Assembly (NCBI RefSeq): GCF_900156375.1
Contig: NZ_FTNK01000003.1
Coordinates: 248,001-312,000, forward strand
Length of the DNA: 64,000 nt
Direction: 5' to 3'
Source: Paenibacillus macquariensis
GTDB taxonomy: Bacteria; Bacillota; Bacilli; Paenibacillales; Paenibacillaceae
Part shown: positions 60,448 to 64,000 of the stretch, piece after piece
Position numbering within the stretch: position 1 is the first letter of the stretch
How the letters are laid out: every line of letters starts with the position of its first letter
Position numbers and translations under genes: made by a program
Notes under the pieces: generated by a model
What the model saw: the letters and a program-made list of their open reading frames with translations, nothing else
The model's database searches: none
What the model was told of the DNA's origin: nothing

Positions 60448-60714
60448 ATGCATACGTTAGTGATATATGATGGTACAGGCTATATAATTTCTCAAATGAA
60501 TGGTGATGTCAGAGAACCGATTGGACTACCTTTTTTATGGATTGAGGTGCCCGAAAAGAAAAGACTTGTGTCGGTAGATGTTTCGGTCACACCCAATGTC
60601 CCAATCTTTGAGGATGTGCCACTGACTGAGATTGAACAATTGCGACTTGAAACCGCCCAAGGTAACGCCGAACTATTTGAAATGGTGCTGTTATTGACGG
60701 GAGGTGTGGCATAA
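60448..60714 (+). CDS. Small tail-associated protein (XkdW-like position)
   Basis: An 88-residue protein (MHTLVIYDGTGYIISQMNGDVREPIGLPFLWIEVPEKKRLVSVDVSVTPNVPIFEDVPLTEIEQLRLETAQGNAELFEMVLLLTGGVA). The pattern 'YDxxGxIxxxxxGxxxxPxGxPxxWVEIP' followed by a helix with EQ-LR-E-AQ-NAE-FE is common in proteins after the fibre gene in Firmicute phages, perhaps fibre chaperones. AGGAGG precedes the ATG. Its stop overlaps the next small gene's ATG. Confidence 0.7.
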   Translation: MHTLVIYDGTGYIISQMNGDVREPIGLPFLWIEVPEKKRLVSVDVSVTPNVPIFEDVPLTEIEQLRLETAQGNAELFEMVLLLTGGVA

Positions 60715-60842
60715 TGTTTACCGAAAATAGCAAGTTAGTAAAGGATTATGCGTTGCTTATTCAAAATGGTTTGAAAACGATTAACGATGTGCCAAACTTC
60801 CAAAACTTGCGTGAGGTCGTTTCAAATGTTCTCACTGATTAA
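60714..60842 (+). CDS. Tiny phage protein, copy 1 (42 aa; CD1375-like)
   Basis: A 42-residue gene read directly: MFTENSKLVKDYALLIQNG-LKTINDVPN-FQNLREVVSNVLTD. ATG 60714 overlaps the previous stop (TAATG), with GGAGGTG 13 bases upstream. It is clearly related to the next tiny gene. Similar 40-50-residue proteins with the 'Y-LI..G..T...VP...LR..V' pattern lie between fibre and holin in many Firmicute phages and are called CD1375 family; no function is known. Confidence 0.75.
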   Translation: MFTENSKLVKDYALLIQNGLKTINDVPNFQNLREVVSNVLTD

Positions 60843-60876
60843 GCTATTCATACTACAAACAAAGGAGTTTTTAAAA

Positions 60877-61008
60877 ATGACATTCACAGTAAATAGTTCA
60901 ATTGTTAAATCATACGCACTATTAATTCTTGCGGAGAAATATACAATTGATGAAGTTCCAAACGTAGGCAATTTGCGAGTAACTGTTATTGAAATTCTAA
61001 CCACTTAA
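60877..61008 (+). CDS. Tiny phage protein, copy 2 (43 aa; CD1375-like)
   Basis: AAAGGAG at about 60861-60867 precedes ATG 60877. The product MTFTVNSSIVKSYALLILAE-KYTIDEVPN-VGNLRVTVIEILTT aligns along its whole length with the previous tiny protein, with about half the residues identical (FT-NS-VK-YALLI-TI-VPN-NLR-V). The longer open frame from 60787 has no binding site and is not used. A tandem duplication is the simplest explanation. Confidence 0.75.
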   Translation: MTFTVNSSIVKSYALLILAEKYTIDEVPNVGNLRVTVIEILTT

Positions 61009-61040
61009 TGAGCAAACGGATGATTATACGCAACATCAAC

Positions 61041-61097
61041 AGCACCCATCAAGGTGTTTTTATTTTGCCCTCATAACTATATGGGGGCTATTTATTT
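61041..61097 (+). terminator. Two hairpins before the holin gene
   Basis: CACC-CATCAA-GGTG with TTTTTATTTTG (about 61042-61066), then GCCCTCATA (61067-61075) with TATGGGGGC (61080-61088), one wobble, and TATTTATTTT. Together they may cap the tail transcript and lower read-through into lysis genes. Confidence 0.6.
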
Positions 61098-61115
61098 TGA
61101 ACAGGGGGAAATGAA

Positions 61116-61523
61116 ATGGAGAGATTGGATTTGTTTTTAAAGTGGGGAATAGCACTTGTAGGATCTGCAGGAACTTATCTATTAGGTGGGTGGTCTGAAT
61201 TGATATCATTTTTTCTTTTTGCGATTGTGATCGATTATGTGACCGGAATTTTTGCTTCATTAAAAGAAGGTAAGGGCCTTAGTAGCAATGTTGGATTTTG
61301 GGGGATTGCTAAAAAGGGGCTTATGCTACTAGTTGTGATATTGGCACACAGGCTAGATGTCTTGATGGGTACTAATGTGATCATGATAGGATCCATTTAT
61401 TTTTATCTTGCTAATGAGCTTATATCTGTAACAGAGAATTATGGACGGCTTGGATTACCTATGCCTAACTGGATCAGGGAGATTATAGCTATCTTTAAGC
61501 AAAAAGGTGGCGAACAGAAATGA
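61116..61523 (+). CDS. Phage holin (holin_4/toxin secretion type)
   Basis: A 135-residue membrane protein with three or four helices: LFLKWGIALVGSAGTYLLGGW, LISFFLFAIVIDYVTGIFASL, AKKGLMLLVVILAHRLDVLM and VIMIGSIYFYLANELISVTENYGRLGLPMP. The motif DYVTG---A and LANELISVTENYG identify the holin family 4 (Cph1/TcdE-like). It makes holes that release the amidase. AGGGGGAAATG start. The stop overlaps the endolysin ATG. Confidence 0.92.
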   Translation: MERLDLFLKWGIALVGSAGTYLLGGWSELISFFLFAIVIDYVTGIFASLKEGKGLSSNVGFWGIAKKGLMLLVVILAHRLDVLMGTNVIMIGSIYFYLANELISVTENYGRLGLPMPNWIREIIAIFKQKGGEQK

Positions 61524-62308
61524 TCAAAAAAGGTAACTATCTATTACTTGAGTGTGGTGAATTTCGTAATTGGTTAAGCGATCAAAGAATCACGAGAACC
61601 ATCAATAAGCTTCAAGTCCATCATACGGCCAGTCCAAATTATACTACGAGAAAAATGGTGATGGGTATTGCTCAACAGGATCACTTTAAGTGCTTGGAAG
61701 GCATGAGAGACTTTCATATTAATACTAACGGGTGGTCTGCCACCGGTCAGAATATCACAGTATTTGAAGACGGAAAGATTGCAATTAGTTTGGATCGAGA
61801 CTTGAGTAAGGTTCCAGCTGGTATGGCTGGAGCTAATACAGGGATGTTGTGTGTTGAGATCATAGGCAACTTTGATAAAGGTGGGGACAAGATTACAGCG
61901 GCACAGAAACAAGCTGTTATCCACTTATACGCATGTTTAGTTGAGAGGTTTAAGATGCCCATCGACACGGACCATATCGTTTATCACGCTTGGTATACAA
62001 GTAAAGGGTTAAGGCTTAATGATTACACACATGGCAAATCAAGCAAATCATGTCCAGGTACAAACTTCTGGGGAGATGGAAATACAATCGCTTCCGCTAA
62101 GAATAGTTTTCTACCCATGATCAAAGCTGAATTAGATGGATTAGGAAAGGAAGAACCAAAGATGAAAAAAGTAGATGCAAATAAAATTATTGACACTTAC
62201 CTAAAGCCCGCATATGCCGTGGCTAAGACACCGGCGGAACGTAAAGATGTTGGGCGGTTGGCTGATGAGCTACGTATAGCTTCAGGACAGTCAAAACAAA
62301 ACGGATAA
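61520..62308 (+). CDS. N-acetylmuramoyl-L-alanine amidase endolysin
   Basis: A 262-residue Amidase_2 (PGRP-fold) enzyme that cuts the bond between MurNAc and L-Ala. Zinc ligands: His in LQVHHTASPNYT (about 33), His in IVYHAWYTSKG (about 154) and Cys in SSKSCPGTNF (about 176). The C-terminal 45 residues (ANKIIDTYLKPAYAVAKTPAERKDVGRLADELRIASG) form a short helical wall-binding-like region. It has no signal peptide, as expected for a holin-dependent lysin. Confidence 0.93.
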   Translation: MIKKGNYLLLECGEFRNWLSDQRITRTINKLQVHHTASPNYTTRKMVMGIAQQDHFKCLEGMRDFHINTNGWSATGQNITVFEDGKIAISLDRDLSKVPAGMAGANTGMLCVEIIGNFDKGGDKITAAQKQAVIHLYACLVERFKMPIDTDHIVYHAWYTSKGLRLNDYTHGKSSKSCPGTNFWGDGNTIASAKNSFLPMIKAELDGLGKEEPKMKKVDANKIIDTYLKPAYAVAKTPAERKDVGRLADELRIASGQSKQNG

Positions 62309-62361
62309 TCAAATTCGTAAGCGCTTGGGAATTTGAATAACAAGCCTTGTTGGATAGATAG

Positions 62362-62433
62362 AAAAAGGCACCTCTAGAAGTTCGTCTCTTGACCCAATGG
62401 TCATCCGATAGCTTCTAAGAGGTGCCTTTTTTT
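62362..62433. terminator. Bidirectional terminator between lysin and lipoprotein
   Basis: AAAAAGGCACCTCTAGAAG at 62362-62380 pairs with CTTCTAAGAGGTGCCTTTTT from 62412 (one bulge), with TGACC/GGTCA inside the loop. A and T runs on the two sides serve both convergent genes. Confidence 0.92.
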
Positions 62434-62437
62434 GTTT

Positions 62438-63058
62438 CTATTTAAGTTCGAGCTTTACTGAATATTCCTTCCGTTTTGCATCCATCTGCATACCATCACC
62501 TTCTGTGACGTACCATTTCATTTTGATCCATTTGATATCTGCCGCATGACCGCGTTGTAAGGAAAATATTACGTTTCCTTGTTTAATTACACCTTCTTCC
62601 AACTCGCCGCCAAGATGATCTGAATAAAACATATCGGCACTGATCTGCTCGCCAGTAGAGGTAACGAGTTCAGCTTGATCGGGATAGGTAGTATATATAT
62701 TTTCTGTCGTATTTTCGATCTTCATTACTACGCCGACTGCTGAGGCTGTTGGATCATCTTTATTTCCATCCTTAGGTACTTTATCCGAAACAACGACTTT
62801 TTCTATCGTAGATATTATCCCATTAAAATCATCTGACCAAGTTGTATCATTGTAGTAAGTCCAAATGTCCTCGACCTTTTCCTCAGGCACTACCGGTTCT
62901 TTTTCAGACACCTTTCCCGCCTCTGGTGTAGCAGTTTGATCTTCTACTTTAGCTTGGACCGGGTTTTCATTTTTAATTGCAGTCTTTTCTGAACTACATC
63001 CAGCTAACATGGTAATAGCAGCGATAGCAAGTATCGCAAGTTTAAATGATTTTTTCAA
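62438..63058 (-). CDS. Prophage-encoded lipoprotein (probable lysogenic cargo)
   Basis: About 206 residues. The signal peptide KKSFKLAILAIAAITMLAGC ends in a clear lipobox (LAGC). An acidic linker rich in Glu, Pro and Lys follows, then a beta-rich domain (AVGVVMKIENTTENIYTTYPDQAELVTSTGEQISADMFYSDHLGGELEEGVIKQGNVIFSL) resembling the DUF4352/immunoprotective extracellular fold. GGGGG lies 8 bases before TTG 63058; the further upstream TTG (63073) is in the site. It lies after the lysis genes and is transcribed against them, as expressed prophage 'morons' are. A superinfection or surface role is inferred. Confidence 0.8.
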   Translation of the reverse strand: MKKSFKLAILAIAAITMLAGCSSEKTAIKNENPVQAKVEDQTATPEAGKVSEKEPVVPEEKVEDIWTYYNDTTWSDDFNGIISTIEKVVVSDKVPKDGNKDDPTASAVGVVMKIENTTENIYTTYPDQAELVTSTGEQISADMFYSDHLGGELEEGVIKQGNVIFSLQRGHAADIKWIKMKWYVTEGDGMQMDAKRKEYSVKLELK

Positions 63059-63131
63059 CTTAAATTCCCCCAATATCTGATAATAAATGACTTTACCATT
63101 CTATCAGCACTAGGTAAATATATCCACAAAT

Positions 63132-63335
63132 CTACTTGAATAGTTTCTTGATCACCTTGAAGATATCAAACGTGGTTTTGTTGTATACCTTGTTATATAC
63201 AGCCTTCTTGGGACTTCTCAGCCATCCATAGCCCCTTGGCATCTTTAGCCCAGCACGATGGACGATTTGCCTCTTAATGCTTGTACGTGCTGCTATACGT
63301 TTCTTTAGGCTAGGCTTACGCATTCCGAATTTCAT
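63132..63335 (-). CDS. Small basic phage-associated protein (67 aa)
   Basis: A 67-residue, strongly basic protein: MKFGMRKPSLKKRIAARTSIKRQIVHRAGLKMPRGYGWLRSPKKAVYNKVYNKTTFDIFKVIKKLFK. Similar short proteins (FGxRxPSLKKRIAARTS...PRGYGWLxxPKKAxYNxxYNRTT) are scattered in Firmicute genomes and prophages; no function is known to me. AAAGGAG at 63353-63347 lies 11 bases before the ATG. Its leader contains a complete hammerhead ribozyme whose cleavage site is 50 bases upstream of the start codon. Confidence 0.8.
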   Translation of the reverse strand: MKFGMRKPSLKKRIAARTSIKRQIVHRAGLKMPRGYGWLRSPKKAVYNKVYNKTTFDIFKVIKKLFK

Positions 63336-63375
63336 ATGGATTTCAACTCCTTTAATTTCACTGCTATCTATTAGT

Positions 63376-63450
63376 GGTTATCCGCGACCATCCCGACATA
63401 AGTCGGTAGGTTTCGTCCTTCACTGTTACGGACTCATCAGGCGGGTGAAT
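63376..63450 (-). ncRNA. Hammerhead ribozyme (type I) in the leader of the small basic protein gene
   Basis: Read on the minus strand. Stem I 5' strand CCGC is 63444-63441. Core CUGAUGA is 63440-63434. Stem II is GUCC 63433-63430 with GGAC 63418-63415 (11-base loop). Core GAAA is 63414-63411, its last A opening stem III. Stem III is ACC/GGU plus CCGAC-UUAU-GUCGG, 63411-63387. The cleavage nucleotide C17 is 63386 (triplet GUC). Stem I 3' strand GCGG is 63385-63382. Every invariant core base and the A15.1-U16.1 and G10.1-C11.1 pairs are present. Cleavage would fall between 63386 and 63385. Confidence 0.93.
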
Positions 63451-63516
63451 TTCAGGTAGTCCAGTTAGTCAGACTATAGCATAGACTGGTAACATGGTGA
63501 TATCTGATTTAACTAT

Positions 63517-63900
63517 TTACTTTAGATTTAATTCTTCTCTTAAAGCCTTTTGAAGCACCTGTGAAAAGTTCAATCCTGCTATCTCAGCAGCTTCATTGAG
63601 ATCATCGGGAATTGTGAGGTTTTTCTTCACATAATTGATCTTCTCAACTAAGGTTGTAGAGGCAATGATAGTCCGTTGGTTCTCTTCTAGCTTTAGAGCG
63701 TTCAATGGCGTTGCCGCTGGTATTATTTCTTTGTCCTCAATGCGGCTTAATATAGTGAGTTTTAAAACCTCGTTCGCACGTCGTACTGCTTCCTCAATGT
63801 TATCTGCTTGGGACAGGGCTTCTTCCAAATCAGGGAACGATATTTCAATATGCTTATCAGTGAAGTTTAATATGGCTGGATAAGAATAGTTTTTCTTCAA
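63517..63900 (-). CDS. HicB-family antitoxin-like protein
   Basis: A 127-residue protein. The N-terminal HicB fold is YPAILNFTDKHIEISFPDLEEALSQADNIEEAVRRANEVLKLTILSRIEDKEIIPAATPLNAL, with the 'FPDL..A.S.GD...EA...A...L' pattern. The C-terminal part (IPDDLNEAAEIAGLNFSQVLQKALREELN) looks like a ribbon-helix-helix DNA-binding motif. Start TTG 63900 with GAAAGG upstream. The usual HicA toxin is not seen next to it in the window, so it may be solitary or phage-regulatory. Confidence 0.8.
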   Translation of the reverse strand: MKKNYSYPAILNFTDKHIEISFPDLEEALSQADNIEEAVRRANEVLKLTILSRIEDKEIIPAATPLNALKLEENQRTIIASTTLVEKINYVKKNLTIPDDLNEAAEIAGLNFSQVLQKALREELNLK

Positions 63901-63960
63901 TATGATCAGACCTTTCTCTTTTTGGAATAAATTCCATCGTTTTCAACAATTCTTTATATA

Positions 63961-63993
63961 AAAAAAGAAAGGGAAGGGCTAAAATTTCAGCCC
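63961..63993 (-). terminator. Possible terminator of a gene beyond the window
   Basis: On the minus strand GGGCT (63993-63989) pairs with AGCCC (63980-63976), with extra AAA/TTT pairing, followed by TTCCCTTTCTTTTTTT. It would end a leftward gene whose body is outside. Confidence 0.5.
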
Positions 63994-64000
63994 AGTTTTC

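Larger units (their letters stand above)
31517..64000. mobile_element. Prophage with HK97-type head and contractile tail (right end not seen)
   Basis: The element starts with an integrase next to tRNA-Gly. It continues through lysogeny control, replication, late regulation, packaging, head, contractile tail, lysis and cargo genes, all in expected phage order. I found no second copy of the tRNA-Gly 3' end (TTCGATTCCCATCACCCGC) before 64,000, so attR probably lies beyond the window. The structural genes appear intact, with no frameshifts or insertion sequences seen, so the phage may be inducible. The tail resembles PBSX-type and other Firmicute myophages; the head is of the HK97 type. Confidence 0.9.

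Noticed and set aside
63857..63958. Minus-strand frame upstream of hicB reading YKELLKTMEFIPKRERSDHI, reminiscent of the start of HicA
   Set aside because: It is only about 30 codons, overlaps hicB, has no clear start signal, and lacks the HicA catalytic His context and C-terminus. At most it is a remnant.

Overview
The window is a low-GC Gram-positive (Firmicutes) chromosome segment, most probably Paenibacillus or a close relative. The signs are strong AGGAGG-type ribosome binding sites, a leucine T-box in front of ilvB, an infC-rpmI-rplT operon with an attenuated leader, a BMP-type nucleoside ABC operon and a PBSX-flavoured prophage with a contractile tail. The genus is an inference from gene content; no rRNA is present.

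Bases 1-31,520 are core chromosome. In order: a minus-strand ytqA-ytqB tRNA-modification pair; trmB; a minus-strand lipid pair (PAP2 phosphatase and MGDG/UgtP-like glycosyltransferase); a membrane GT2 glycosyltransferase; infC-rpmI-rplT; a four-gene nucleoside ABC importer; a Gly/Pro-rich small protein and a GNAT acetyltransferase; the branched-chain amino acid operon ilvB-ilvN-ilvC-leuA-leuB (leuCD absent here) behind a Leu (CUC) T-box; a 2-Cys peroxiredoxin; a zinc-ribbon protein; an orphan PAS histidine kinase; a MoxR-DUF58-DUF4129 set; a Fur-type-controlled feoA-feoA-feoB cluster with its small Cys-rich membrane protein; and a DRE-TIM aldolase-like enzyme. tRNA-Pro(TGG) and tRNA-Gly(TCC) close the region.

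From about 31,520 to the end of the window lies a prophage, apparently inserted next to tRNA-Gly. Leftward genes are the integrase, a small ORF, an ImmA/IrrE-like protein and a CI-like repressor. A divergent control region with repeated TGTACG operators follows. Rightward genes are a Cro-like protein, an excisionase-like protein, a DUF4373 replication protein, a PcfK/PcfJ-like pair, a DUF3102 protein, small unknowns and an ArpU-like late regulator. A 388-bp structured non-coding region with a tRNA-like T-arm and its own terminator comes next. Then come a short tyrosine recombinase, an HNH nuclease, small ORFs, a probable cos region, HK97-type head genes (TerS, TerL, portal, protease, capsid, connectors), a contractile tail (terminator, DUF3383 sheath, DUF3277 tube, chaperones, tape measure, baseplate plug, hub, Gp138-type spike, gp25-like and J-like wedges, fibre), two tiny tandem paralogous genes, holin and amidase. 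After the lysis genes there is a leftward cargo region: a lipoprotein, a small basic protein and a HicB-like protein. The right attachment site is not seen, so the prophage may run past the window.

The most striking element is a complete hammerhead ribozyme on the minus strand at about 63,376-63,450. It lies in the leader of the small basic protein gene (63,132-63,335). All core nucleotides, three stems and the GUC cleavage triplet can be read directly from the sequence. The next most interesting are the structured 40,320-40,680 region, the overlapping tail-chaperone frames, the PcfK/PcfJ pair inside a phage, and the tandem 44-bp hairpin repeats upstream of ilvC.
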